Assembly: GCF_021390435.2 (NCBI RefSeq)
Contig: NZ_JAJVCN010000001.1
Span: 1-64,000, forward strand
Source of the DNA: Kibdelosporangium philippinense
GTDB lineage: Bacteria > Actinomycetota > Actinomycetes > Mycobacteriales > Pseudonocardiaceae
Direction of reading: 5' to 3'
Length of the DNA: 64,000 bases
In this document: positions 44,962 through 53,542 of the stretch, piece by piece
Layout: each line of letters starts with the position of its first letter
Numbering within the stretch: position 1 is the first letter of the stretch
Made by a program: the position numbers and the translations under genes
Notes under the pieces: model-generated
The model's database searches: none
The model's input: only the letters and a program-made list of their open reading frames with translations
What the model was told of the DNA's origin: nothing

Positions 44962-44975
44962 GGGACTGATGTCCC
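44962..44975. promoter_or_regulatory. DosR/DevR-like box
   Basis: GGGACTGATGTCCC is a GGGAC-N4-GTCCC palindrome like the core of the DosR box (GGGACTWWAGTCCC). It lies 104 bp upstream of the atypical LuxR regulator. The neighbouring response regulator at 45170-45811 is of the NarL/DevR class that binds such sites. Confidence 0.5.
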
Positions 44976-45063
44976 GTTGTTGCCCGAGCGGGCATCGCCG
45001 CGCCGGGCGTCTGCCCCTAGCCGCAACTCCTAGGCGGGCAAGGAAAAGCGCAACCGAGACCAG

Positions 45064-45088
45064 CTCGTTACGCAATTCGCGTAACGAG
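45064..45088. promoter_or_regulatory. 25-bp perfect palindrome
   Basis: CTCGTTACGC, AATTC, GCGTAACGAG: ten perfect base pairs around five. It lies 81 bp beyond the response regulator's stop and 206 bp upstream of the LuxR-type gene. It could be an operator or a T-less terminator. Confidence 0.5.
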
Positions 45089-45169
45089 TCCACTCGGGAC
45101 AGTGCAACGGGAATGCCGGGAAAACCGCCGACAAGAAACCGGCGATGCGGGAGTCGGATGCGTGGGTAA

Positions 45170-45811
45170 TTAACCGAGACCGGCGTTGCGCGCACGGACA
45201 ATCGCCTGCGCCCGATCGGCCACGTGCAACTTGGTGAAGATGCTCGACACGTGGTTGCGCACGGTCTTCGGGCTCAGCGACAAGTCGCGGGCGATGGTCG
45301 CGTTGCTGTGCCCCTCGGCGATCAACGCGAGCACTTCCCGTTCCCTACTGGTGAGTTCGGGAAAGACCGGGTCGCTTGAGGGCGGCGGGGTGTTGAAGTA
45401 TCCGAGTACCCGGGTGGCGATGTCCGGCCCGAAGATCGCCTCACCGCGCCCGACGCCATGCACCGCGCGCACGATCTGGTCCTGCCCGGCGCCTTTGAGC
45501 AGATACCCGCGGGCGCCCGCGCGCATCGCGGCGAACACTGACTCGCTGTCGTCGAACATCGTCAGCACGAGCACGCCCGTGCCCGGCAGCTCGGTAACGA
45601 TCTGGCGGGTCGCCTCGATCCCGCTGATGTCCGGCAGGTGCAGGTCCATCACGACCACGTCGGGCCGCAGTGCCTTGGCCGCGCTGACGGAGTCCAGTCC
45701 GGTGGCCGCCTCGCCGACCACCTCGGTCCCCGGTACGTCGGCGAGCACAGTGCACAGCCCGAACCGGAACAGCGGGTGATCGTCAACCACCATGACCCGG
45801 AGCGGATCCAT
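45170..45811 (-). CDS. NarL-family response regulator
   Basis: A 213-residue regulator. The receiver has the acidic pair Asp10-Asp11 (MVVDDHPLF), phospho-acceptor Asp56 (VVMDLHLPD) and the conserved lysine in GYLLKGAG. The LuxR HTH reads LTSREREVLALIAEGHSNATIA with SLSPKTVRNHVSSIFTKL. All signalling residues are present. It starts 4 bp after the stop of the cognate kinase gene and is the last gene of a four-gene operon. Confidence 0.95.
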   Translation of the reverse strand: MDPLRVMVVDDHPLFRFGLCTVLADVPGTEVVGEAATGLDSVSAAKALRPDVVVMDLHLPDISGIEATRQIVTELPGTGVLVLTMFDDSESVFAAMRAGARGYLLKGAGQDQIVRAVHGVGRGEAIFGPDIATRVLGYFNTPPPSSDPVFPELTSREREVLALIAEGHSNATIARDLSLSPKTVRNHVSSIFTKLHVADRAQAIVRARNAGLG

Positions 45812-45815
45812 CCCC

Positions 45816-48077
45816 TTACCCGCCTTCCTTTGGCAGCGGCAACATCGCGCGCACCTTGGTGCCCCCGCCGCTGCCCGCTGACACGACACAGTCGCCGCCC
45901 AGCTCGGTCGCCCGTTCGCGCATTGACCATAGCCCGACGCCGCTCTCTGGCTGCTCGGGCAGGCCAATTCCATCGTCGACGACCTCAATGTGCAGGTCGT
46001 CCTCCACCCATAAGCGGACCGCGCAGGATCGGGCCGCCGCGTGACGGGTCACGTTCGTCAGCGCTTCGGACACGATCCGGTACGCGGCGACGTCAACCGT
46101 CGCCGGCAGCCTCGGCATACTTATCGGTACGTCCAACTTAATCGTCACGCCTCGTTCGTCGGCTCTAGTAGATATCGCTTTCGCATAAGCCCTGATCGCG
46201 CCGACCAAGCCGATCCGGTCGAGCTCAGGCGGCCGCAGACCGTGGGCCAGCCTGCGGATCTCGTTGATCGCGCCGTCCAGCTCCTCCTGCAGCGTGCCGA
46301 GCAGTTCACCTTGCGTCGAGCCGGACCCGATCGCCTTGCGGCACGCGTGCAGCCCGAGCGAGATCGCCGCGAGCGTCGGACCGACGCCGTCGTGAAGATC
46401 ATGCAGCAGCCGCCTGCGTTCCTCCTCGCGGGCCTGGACCACGTTGTCCCGGCTGCGGCGCAAGTCCCGGGTCAACCGGGCCGTGTAGACCGCCGCACCA
46501 GCGTGCCGTGCGACTTCGGCCAGGACAAGCCTGTCCCGGCGTCCTAGGACTTCGCGGGACGTTCTAGGCGCTACCGCCAATTGGCCTACCGGCTCGCCTT
46601 GGTACGAAAGGGGTAACCGGAACAGCTCCCCGGTCGGTTCGCCGAACGTCGCCACGTGCTCGTTGGGCGAGCCGCCCGACCCGAGGATCTCGATCGCCAC
46701 ATAGGGAAGCCGCAGCGCGCTGCCGATCGTCTCGACCAACGCGGGCAACGTCTCATTGGGCGTCCTGGTTTCCTCCAACCGTGCGGCAAGCGCGGAAACC
46801 ACGCGGTACGGGTCGTGGCTGTCGCCGAAGAGCCGCTTGTTGATCAACGCTTGCAACCGGGACCGCAAGGGCTGCACCAGAACCGCGACACACGCCGCGG
46901 CGGCGGCCTGTTGCCACAGCTCGTCCAGCGGTGGGAAAAGCAAGGACAGCAACGAAACCAGGCCGATGTACAGGCCGACCGTGCCTGCCGACAAGGCGCC
47001 GTAGACCAGCGAGCGGCTGACCACGACCTCGATGTTCAGCGCGCGGTAGCGCAGAATCGCCGCCGCCACGCCGATCGGGACAGGCAGGAACGCGAGCGTG
47101 TGCAACTCGCTTGGCAGCAGCGTCTGGCCGATGATCGCCTCAGGCAACGCGAAGAACGCCGAGTACAGCAACGCTCCGCCGCCGAGTGACCAGACGACCC
47201 AGCGCATCCTGAGGCGGTCAAGTTCGTCCTGAGCCGATCGATACCGCAGGACCAACGCGACCAGGATGATCAGCGGGAAGCTGTAGAGCACCGGCAGGAC
47301 AGGCGAACCGAGCAGGCTGAACTGGCCGAGCGGGTCGTCGATGAACTGCCACGCGTACAGCGCCATCAGGCCGTAGAGCAGCAATGCGCCGACATAGCCC
47401 GCCGTCACTTGTTTACGAAAGACGCTCTTGTTGTAAACAGCGGGAAAAGCGATCGCCATATGCAGGGTTGCCGCCCACAGCACCATGAAGCTGAACTCGC
47501 CCGTGTACCACCGCCAGAACTGGCCGCCTGCGACCAGATCGAGCGCTTCCAGTTGGAAATGCGTCGATCCGCTCGAGGTGATGAAGCTCAGTGCGGAGGT
47601 CAGCAGCGCGGCCTGGGCGGCCGGATCCGTCGGCCGTGCGGTGAAAATGCCCGCGGCCACGATCAGGATCAGCGCGAGGACAAGCAGTGTCGGCCAGTTC
47701 TTGCCGACCGCCTCCATCAGCGGGAACAGCTTCAGCGTCTTCTCGACCTGCACGCGCTGCCCGTCGCGGAGCAGTTCGTATTGCACGACATCGCCGACTT
47801 TTGCCTCTGAGCCACCGATTCCGTCGCGGATCGCGTCCCGCGTGGATGTCCCGTTGATCGAGACAACCTCGTCACCGGCGCGAAACAGCCCATCATCCGT
47901 GGTTTTCTGAATGACCACGGCACGGGACGGCACCGCCTGATCACCAATGTTGATCACGGTGCCGTCGGATGGGCTGGTGGCCCTGCTCAGCACACACCAG
48001 CCAGAGGCGGCTAGTAGCGCGAACGCCAGCACCAGGCACGCGGCAGGCACACGCCACGCGCCCGCCAAGTCGGACAC
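45816..48077 (-). CDS. PDZ-7TM-GAF sensor histidine kinase
   Basis: A 753-residue kinase. After an N-terminal helix there is a PDZ-like extracytoplasmic domain (GLFRAGDEVVSINGTSTRDAI, cut here), then about seven to eight membrane helices (130-400), a GAF-like domain (LPALVETIGSALRLPYVAIE), and a HisKA_3/HATPase kinase core with ERRRLLHDLHDGVGPTLAAI (His phospho-acceptor) and GVGLWSMRERATELGG. It pairs with the regulator 4 bp downstream. The GTG start at 48077 has no strong RBS. Confidence 0.9.
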   Translation of the reverse strand: MSDLAGAWRVPAACLVLAFALLAASGWCVLSRATSPSDGTVINIGDQAVPSRAVVIQKTTDDGLFRAGDEVVSINGTSTRDAIRDGIGGSEAKVGDVVQYELLRDGQRVQVEKTLKLFPLMEAVGKNWPTLLVLALILIVAAGIFTARPTDPAAQAALLTSALSFITSSGSTHFQLEALDLVAGGQFWRWYTGEFSFMVLWAATLHMAIAFPAVYNKSVFRKQVTAGYVGALLLYGLMALYAWQFIDDPLGQFSLLGSPVLPVLYSFPLIILVALVLRYRSAQDELDRLRMRWVVWSLGGGALLYSAFFALPEAIIGQTLLPSELHTLAFLPVPIGVAAAILRYRALNIEVVVSRSLVYGALSAGTVGLYIGLVSLLSLLFPPLDELWQQAAAAACVAVLVQPLRSRLQALINKRLFGDSHDPYRVVSALAARLEETRTPNETLPALVETIGSALRLPYVAIEILGSGGSPNEHVATFGEPTGELFRLPLSYQGEPVGQLAVAPRTSREVLGRRDRLVLAEVARHAGAAVYTARLTRDLRRSRDNVVQAREEERRRLLHDLHDGVGPTLAAISLGLHACRKAIGSGSTQGELLGTLQEELDGAINEIRRLAHGLRPPELDRIGLVGAIRAYAKAISTRADERGVTIKLDVPISMPRLPATVDVAAYRIVSEALTNVTRHAAARSCAVRLWVEDDLHIEVVDDGIGLPEQPESGVGLWSMRERATELGGDCVVSAGSGGGTKVRAMLPLPKEGG

Positions 48078-48117
48078 AGCCAGATCATTCCGTATGGCTG
48101 CCCCGCAGCCCTAATGT

Positions 48118-48765
48118 CTACCCCTTTGGGTCAGTGGGCTGCTCTGCTTCGGCCGGTTGGTCGGCCGGTTCGTCGTACTCCGGTTCGAGTACTCGGACTA
48201 CTGGAATGCCCATCGGGGGAGTCTCCGGCTCCTCGCCGCGTTTGGCGATCTTGGGCACCAGCATCAGCACGATCGCGGCGACCGACAGCACGCAGCCAAG
48301 GATGAGCAGCCAGGTACCGATGCCGGGGCTGACGGTGACGCCGTACCCGCTGAGGATCGACTGCGAGTCAAAGATCCGAAAGACCAGCAGCGGCTGGACG
48401 ACCGACCCGATCAGCAGACCGGTCCCGCCCGTTCCGATCAGCCGGGCGGCAAGCACGGGTCCAGTCGCCGGGTGCAGCCGCCGTGAGAACAGCCCAAGCA
48501 AGCCCGAGATGACCAGCACCACCACGCTGACCACGACGGCGACCCCGACTTGCGGGAACATGTCGGCGCCGTTGCTGCCGTCGCTGCCCGTCAGTCCCCA
48601 CAGGGTGAGGTTCAGCTCGGTGGTCTCCGATGGCGTGACCCGGATCCGGTCTTCCTGGGTCAGCGGAAGGAAACTGCCGAAGACCGCCAGCGCGCCCGCG
48701 AGGATCCACAGGCCGGAGCCCATCACACGCAGTCGGGCAACGGGCCATTGGAGCGCTTGTGTCAC
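48118..48765 (-). CDS. Conserved membrane protein, TCS operon
   Basis: A 215-residue protein with four hydrophobic helices and an acidic cytoplasmic tail (EPEYDEPADQPAEAEQP). Between the first two helices is a Thr/Asn/Ser-rich loop (TPSETTELNLTLWGLTGSDG). The family was not recognised. It overlaps the upstream membrane gene by 4 bp (GTGA) and is followed after 40 bp by the kinase, so it may be an accessory signal-sensing component. Confidence 0.75.
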   Translation of the reverse strand: MTQALQWPVARLRVMGSGLWILAGALAVFGSFLPLTQEDRIRVTPSETTELNLTLWGLTGSDGSNGADMFPQVGVAVVVSVVVLVISGLLGLFSRRLHPATGPVLAARLIGTGGTGLLIGSVVQPLLVFRIFDSQSILSGYGVTVSPGIGTWLLILGCVLSVAAIVLMLVPKIAKRGEEPETPPMGIPVVRVLEPEYDEPADQPAEAEQPTDPKG

Positions 48766-49466
48766 GTCTCATCTCCGTCGAGCTTGCGGGAGATCGAACC
48801 CGGTGGTGGCGGGTCGATCGCGGTGGTGCGCTCCGGTTCGTCCAGAGGGCTTTCGGGCTGTACGGGAACACCGTATTTGGGTGTCGCGGGCTCGACCCTC
48901 GGCGGTGGCGGTGGCGGTGGCGGTGGCTGCGGCGGCCGCATTGGATACGCGTGCGGCGGTGGTGGTGGCATGAAGCGTGGCGGAGGCTGGATCATCGGGC
49001 GTGCGCGTTCGGCTAGTGCCACGCCCAGCCCGATGAGAGCGACCACGGCGGCACCAGCGAACAGCCACAAACCAAGCTGTGGCTCCGGTTCACCGGCCGC
49101 GCTCGGCAACGTGACTATCCACGTCAGCGCCGATGCCGTGTACATGCCGGTACCGAAGGTCCCGGCGATCGCCGGGGCCCAGCGCCGCTGCGTCAGCAGC
49201 ACGAGCAGGAACGCGAGCAGGAGGAACGCGGCGGCTACGACGATCTCGATGCCGTAGTACGCCATCTGGCCCTCGACTTCGCGGCCGTTCTGGATCCCGC
49301 CCTGGGTCCAGAACCCGGTACGGAAGCCCGAGCCCTGGCCGAAGTCCTGGACCAGGATGTCGCTGAAGGTCGCGCCCACCCCGAGCCCGGCGGCGACCAG
49401 CCAGAGCAAACCCGCGGTCAGGCGGGACGCCGGCCGCTTGACCGGCGGCTGGGCGGTATAGGTCAT
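48762..49466 (-). CDS. Membrane protein with polyproline tail
   Basis: About 234 residues: four hydrophobic helices, then a cytoplasmic tail with runs of proline (RFMPPPPPHAYP and QPPPPPPPPPR) and acidic-rich residues. Probably the first gene of the kinase operon. ATG at 49466 is chosen because it directly precedes TYTAQPPVKRP and the first helix; 49511 is an alternative. The function is unknown; the proline runs may require EF-P for translation. Confidence 0.75.
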   Translation of the reverse strand: MTYTAQPPVKRPASRLTAGLLWLVAAGLGVGATFSDILVQDFGQGSGFRTGFWTQGGIQNGREVEGQMAYYGIEIVVAAAFLLLAFLLVLLTQRRWAPAIAGTFGTGMYTASALTWIVTLPSAAGEPEPQLGLWLFAGAAVVALIGLGVALAERARPMIQPPPRFMPPPPPHAYPMRPPQPPPPPPPPPRVEPATPKYGVPVQPESPLDEPERTTAIDPPPPGSISRKLDGDET

Positions 49467-49606
49467 GCGTCCGATCCTGCCACCGGTCGCCAAGATCAGA
49501 ACGTTTTTCATCTCGCGGCGTCATAGTCGGAGCACGCGACTGTCTTCATAGGTGTTGGTCGGCTCGAGCGAGGGCCGGGCCGACCAACTCCAGGCGTGTG
49601 CACTTT

Positions 49607-49628
49607 ACATGCAATCTTGCACGCATGT
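49607..49628. promoter_or_regulatory. Candidate operator before acyl-CoA dehydrogenase
   Basis: ACATGC (49607-49612) and GCATGT (49623-49628) are perfect inverted arms separated by 10 nt, just upstream of the start at 49640. Spacing and size fit a dimeric regulator such as a TetR or GntR protein. It covers the alternative ATG at 49625. Confidence 0.4.
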
Positions 49629-49639
49629 ATTTTCGCGGC

Positions 49640-50773
49640 ATGACGTGGCTCGACGAGGACGTGACGGCTTTCCGTGAGCTAGCCCGCTCCTTCTGCGAGA
49701 AGGAACTCGCCCCACACCAGGAGCGATGGGCCCACGAGAAGCAGGTCGACCGCGAGCTGTGGAACAAGGCAGGCGACGTAGGACTGCTCTGCCTGAGCAT
49801 CCCCGAACAGTTCGGTGGCGGTGGCGGCACCTTCGCCCACGAAGCAGTGTTGTTGCAGGAACAAGCCCGCGCCGGTGACGACGCATGGGGCGTAGCCGTC
49901 CACAATGGAATCGTCGCCCACTACATCAACGCATACGGGACGACCGAGCAGAAGCAGCGATGGCTGCCAAAGATGGCCTCGGGAGAACTGGTCGCGGCGA
50001 TCGCGATGACCGAGCCAGGCACCGGATCGGACCTGCAAGGAATCAAAACCAAGGCGATCCGAACCGGCGACAACTACGTGATCGACGGCGCGAAAACCTT
50101 CATAACCAACGGAGCCCAAGCCGGGCTGATCATCGTCGCGGCAAAGACGAACCCGGAAGAAAAAGCGGCAGGCGTCTCCCTGGTAGTGGTGGAAACCGAA
50201 GGCACCGAAGGCTTCCGACGCGGCCGAGTCCTCGACAAGGTCGGCATGAAAGGCCAGGACACCGCGGAGTTGTTCTTCGACAACGTGACCGTGCCTGCCG
50301 AGAACCTGCTAGGTGGCGTGGAAGGCCAAGGCTTCATCCAACTGATGCAGCAGTTGCCGCAAGAACGCCTGGTCATCGCGGTGAGCGCGGTAGCGGCAAT
50401 GGACCTCGCGGTCCAACTGACGATCCAGTACACCAAAGAGCGCACGGCATTCGGCCGCCCATTGTTCGGCTTCCAGAACACCAAGTTCGTCCTGGCCGAA
50501 GCGGCGACAGAGGTGGCGGTGAGTCAGGCATTCCTTGATCAGTGCATCACCCGGCACCTGAAGGGCGAACTGGACGTAACCGGTGCCGCGATGGTGAAGA
50601 TGTGGACAACTGAGCGGCTCGGCAAAGTCGCCGACAACTGCCTACAGCTGTTCGGCGGCTACGGCTACATGAACGAATATCCGATCGCGAAGGCATGGAC
50701 ATCCGCCCGTGTGCAGCGAATCTTCGGCGGCACAACAGAAATCATGAAAGAAATCATCGCCCGCACCCTGTAA
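49640..50773 (+). CDS. LCAD-type acyl-CoA dehydrogenase
   Basis: A 377-residue FAD enzyme that oxidises acyl-CoA to enoyl-CoA. AMTEPGTGSDL and the C-terminal RIFGGTTEIMKEIIARTL are family landmarks. The residue before GGT is glycine rather than glutamate, and LMQQLPQERLVIA carries the glutamate at the position used by long-chain and isovaleryl-CoA enzymes, so this branch is favoured. ATG at 49640 is preferred; ATG at 49625 would add five residues. Expression may be controlled by the palindrome overlapping the start region. Confidence 0.93.
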   Translation: MTWLDEDVTAFRELARSFCEKELAPHQERWAHEKQVDRELWNKAGDVGLLCLSIPEQFGGGGGTFAHEAVLLQEQARAGDDAWGVAVHNGIVAHYINAYGTTEQKQRWLPKMASGELVAAIAMTEPGTGSDLQGIKTKAIRTGDNYVIDGAKTFITNGAQAGLIIVAAKTNPEEKAAGVSLVVVETEGTEGFRRGRVLDKVGMKGQDTAELFFDNVTVPAENLLGGVEGQGFIQLMQQLPQERLVIAVSAVAAMDLAVQLTIQYTKERTAFGRPLFGFQNTKFVLAEAATEVAVSQAFLDQCITRHLKGELDVTGAAMVKMWTTERLGKVADNCLQLFGGYGYMNEYPIAKAWTSARVQRIFGGTTEIMKEIIARTL

Positions 50774-50814
50774 AACCCGCGCCCCAGTCCACACACAGGT
50801 CAAAGGCATGCCCA

Positions 50815-50997
50815 CCTTCTGTTGTGCTGACCGATGTTTGGTTGATGGTGCGTGTGGGGTTGGGCGGTGTACCTGCCTTCTGTTGTGCTGACCGATGTTT
50901 GGTTGATGGTGCGTGTGGGGTTGGGCGGCTTACCCGCCTTCCGCTGTGCCCACCAACGTTTAGCCACTGTGCGTGAGCGGTTGGGCGGTTTACCTCA
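50815..50997. repeat. 61-bp tandem repeat, three units
   Basis: Units begin at 50815, 50876 and 50937. The first two differ at only a few bases (CCTTCTGTTGTGCTGACC... GTTGGGCGG). The third is clearly diverged but keeps GTGCGTG and GGTTGGGCGG. They lie directly after the acyl-CoA dehydrogenase and encode no convincing protein. Confidence 0.88.
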
Positions 50998-51110
50998 CGT
51001 TGATCGAGGGGATGAAGGGTTGGGCCTGGAATGTGTGGCGTGCACCCGGTAGCACAATGACGTATCGCCGTGAGCGAAGCGAACAGGCGGGAAGTCAGCG
51101 ACGGGTGCCC

Positions 51111-51471
51111 GCGCGTGTCTGCCGCTCCGGCATGGCGTGTTGAACGCGCGAGCGGCGCACGGCGGCGAGCAAGCAGGCTGGTGGCGAGTCGAGCAGTTTG
51201 ACTCGCCGTGCCGGTGGGGCGGACACGCGGAAGATCACCCCAACCAACCCGGCTGGACCTTGAAGCCAGCAACGGGGCCGGGCCTGTCGGACACACCAGG
51301 CCGTAAAAGTCGGGGCTTCCACTGCACGGTGTCTCGCATTGCACCGCCCTGGCGCGTGTCCACCGTTCCGTCACGGTGTGTCAAACTGCTCGACTCGCTT
51401 CCAGCGCGGTTGCTTCTCCCCATGCGCCGCTCGCGTGTTCAACACACCATGACGGAGCCGGTGGACACGCG
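51111..51471. repeat. MITE-like element with ~119-bp inverted arms
   Basis: Arm 51111-51229 and the reverse complement of arm 51352-51471 match imperfectly along their length. They share GTGTTGAAC, GCGAGCGGCGCA, GCGAGTCGAGCAGTTTGAC and GGACACGCG. The 122-bp centre holds no gene. No target-site duplication was found. The right arm contains TCAACACACCATG, identical to 121-133 in the tandem repeat at the start of the window. Confidence 0.75.
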
Positions 51472-51837
51472 AGCACGCGCGTGCACACGCGAGGACGCGC
51501 GTTTCCGCGCGAACGCGAGCTCGTGCGCACGCGAGTGGGCGCTAGGCCAGGGGGATGAAGTCGTTGGGGACTTGTTTGGGTGGTCTTGGGGTCACTGTCC
51601 GGCGTGTCGCTGGACGGCTTGCCGCTTTTGGTCCAATAAATTGAACTATGCGTAGTTGCGCGTATCCGATGTGTTACCAAAACTCTCGATGGGGATATCC
51701 CCTATCGGGTGATTACGGGGTGTGCCCGACTGCACCGATCAGCGTGGCACCCGTAGAGTGATGAGGCATCAGTCCTGTGGTCGAGTGGTCGCTCGCGCAG
51801 GGCTGGAGGGGTGCGATACGGACGGAGAGCTTGGCCG

Positions 51838-51999
51838 GTGAACGTCAAGAAGATAGTCATGCTTGCAGTGGTCGCACTGCTGCTGTTCTACCTGATCACG
51901 CAACCGACTGGGTCAGCGAACGCGGTTCAGACGGTTCTCGGCTGGCTGCGTGATGGCGCCGAAGCGATCATCACGTTCGTCCAGGGTGTTTTCGCGTAA
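51838..51999 (+). CDS. Small conserved membrane protein (53 aa)
   Basis: A 53-residue single-pass protein: NVKKIVMLAVVALLLFYLI helix, then NAVQTVLGWLRDGAEAIITF. Similar peptides are common in actinomycetes, function unknown. GTG at 51838 is chosen, with GGAGAG upstream. Not part of the surrounding repeats. Confidence 0.7.
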   Translation: MNVKKIVMLAVVALLLFYLITQPTGSANAVQTVLGWLRDGAEAIITFVQGVFA

Positions 52000-52173
52000 T
52001 GACGCTGAGTCACAGTTAGCGCCGAAGAGCGGATCCATATTGGACCGAGTGGGTGGAATATCGGGAAAAAGTCCAGGTGGCGAGATTGATGATGAGCAGA
52101 CTCTGGATTCTTGGGTCCCATCCACCCTACGGTCTTCCGCAACGAGTGATCATCGCCCCCACAGGAGGCACGC

Positions 52174-52668
52174 ATGGTCGACGACCACGGGGTCGACGCT
52201 TTGGTTCGGCAGTGGACGGCTGAGCGTTCGCAAGACGCGGAAGCGGAGGAGATCAATCGGATTGCCTCGACGTGGCTCGCCGAGGGACCGGTAACCGTTT
52301 CCCAACCGGGGATCCCTGGTCAGCGTTCCAAGGGTGGAACGAAGTCATGGGTGGGCGTGCAGTCGGCCGACCCGCGCTACATCGAGGCGATGAGCAAGCG
52401 CCTGCCCGGTGTGCCGCAGGACCTGATCGCGTCCGCGGCCGGTTACTGGCAGATGGTTGGCGGACTGGCCGAGGCCGAGCAGTGGTGGGACGCCGGCATC
52501 AGCCCGCTTGACCAGCGTGCGCTGGACTATCGTGCGGCCGGCCTGGTGCCGTCCGATCTGAGCCGTCGGCTCGGACCGCTCACAGTGCTCGAGCACCTGC
52601 GTCGCGGCAGCGCGGCGGCGTGGTGTGTTGCGCGGCTGCAGCGGCAGCAGCGCAATGGCGTCGCCTGA
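52174..52668 (+). CDS. Conserved hypothetical protein (164 aa)
   Basis: A 164-residue soluble protein with VDALVRQWTAERSQDAEAEE at the N-terminus and Trp-rich LAEAEQWWDAG in the middle. A perfect RBS AGGAGG lies 5 bp before the ATG. No family was recognised, though it looks like a conserved actinobacterial protein. Nothing in its position indicates a function. Confidence 0.7.
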   Translation: MVDDHGVDALVRQWTAERSQDAEAEEINRIASTWLAEGPVTVSQPGIPGQRSKGGTKSWVGVQSADPRYIEAMSKRLPGVPQDLIASAAGYWQMVGGLAEAEQWWDAGISPLDQRALDYRAAGLVPSDLSRRLGPLTVLEHLRRGSAAAWCVARLQRQQRNGVA

Positions 52669-52710
52669 TCAGGGGACGTAACGAGGCTTGGCCCTCGTCG
52701 TTGACAACCC

Positions 52711-53505
52711 GTGGTGGTTGATCGTCGTCGAGGGCTGCTCGTGCGGCTTGCCTTGGTCACGCTGGCCGTCCTGCTCGCAGGCGGCAGCGTGTGGCTGTTG
52801 ACGGCCACATCAGCGCCCCAAGCCGGGCCCGTCACCACCGAGATTCCCGCATTGCAGGTTCAGCCTGCGCCGGTGCGACCCGGCGAGGTCGCACCCGAAC
52901 CTGTGGCGGAAACCATCCCGCAGGCCACGAGTGGCGTCGATCCGTTGATTGCCTGGGCGAACCAGGTGTCGGCGGCAACCGGCGTTCCGGCTCGGGCGTT
53001 GCGGTCATACGGAAACGCCGAGCTCGTTCTCCGATCAACGACGCCTGGCTGCAAGCTGTCGTGGGCGACGCTCGCCGGTATCGGCCGGATCGAGTCCAAC
53101 CACGGGCAGTTCGGCGGCGCCCAACTCGGAGCTGACGGTCGGCCGAGCAAGCCGATCATCGGCGTGCCGCTTGACGGTTCCGTTGGCGTGCAACACATCT
53201 CCGACACCGACGGCGGCCGTTACGACGGTGACGCGACGCTGGACCGTGCCGTGGGGCCGATGCAGTTCATCCCGTCCACGTGGGCGAGGTGGGCTTCGGA
53301 CGGCAATGGCGACGGTCGCGGTGACCCGCAGCAGATCGACGATGCCGCACTGGCGGCCGCGCGGTATCTGTGCGTCGGCGGCCGTGACATGGGTTCGCCA
53401 TCTGGTTGGTGGGCCGGGGTGCTGTCGTACAACAACTCTGTGCCGTACGGCCAAAAGGTGTTCGGGCTCGCGGATGGGTACGCGAAACAAAGCCAGCGCC
53501 GGTGA
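52711..53505 (+). CDS. Lytic transglycosylase (MltB-like)
   Basis: A 264-residue exported or membrane-anchored peptidoglycan lyase. A helix near residues 9-30 anchors or exports it, followed by a proline-rich linker and an SLT/MltB-like domain: GIGRIESNHGQFGG carries the catalytic Glu, and RAVGPMQFIPSTWARWASDGNGDG, LAAARYLC and VLSYNNSVPYGQKVF are typical. GTG start. It stands before two small membrane-protein genes and may act in cell-wall turnover. Confidence 0.88.
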   Translation: MVVDRRRGLLVRLALVTLAVLLAGGSVWLLTATSAPQAGPVTTEIPALQVQPAPVRPGEVAPEPVAETIPQATSGVDPLIAWANQVSAATGVPARALRSYGNAELVLRSTTPGCKLSWATLAGIGRIESNHGQFGGAQLGADGRPSKPIIGVPLDGSVGVQHISDTDGGRYDGDATLDRAVGPMQFIPSTWARWASDGNGDGRGDPQQIDDAALAAARYLCVGGRDMGSPSGWWAGVLSYNNSVPYGQKVFGLADGYAKQSQRR

Positions 53506-53542
53506 CGACGGTCACTCAGGGTGGGGATGTTAGCGTCGAGCT

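Larger units (their letters stand above)
44859..45169. other. Regulatory region between two regulators
   Basis: 311 bp without a gene. It contains the GGGAC-N4-GTCCC palindrome at 44962-44975, the 25-bp palindrome at 45064-45088, and the purine-rich RBS of the downstream regulator. It probably holds that regulator's promoter; no clear -35/-10 pair was assigned. Confidence 0.5.
50774..51837. other. Gene-free repeat-rich region
   Basis: About 1.06 kb with no supported gene. It holds 61-bp tandem repeats (50815-50997), a 361-bp inverted-repeat element (51111-51471), a CGCG-rich tract (51466-51540), and, from about 51640, a less GC-rich stretch leading into the small membrane gene. Short open frames here have no homology and arise from the repeats. 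Confidence 0.7.

Noticed and set aside
51466-51540. Replication or attachment site in the CGCG-rich tract
   Set aside because: Only simple alternation of CGCG and GCAC words was visible, with no integrase or tRNA gene nearby.
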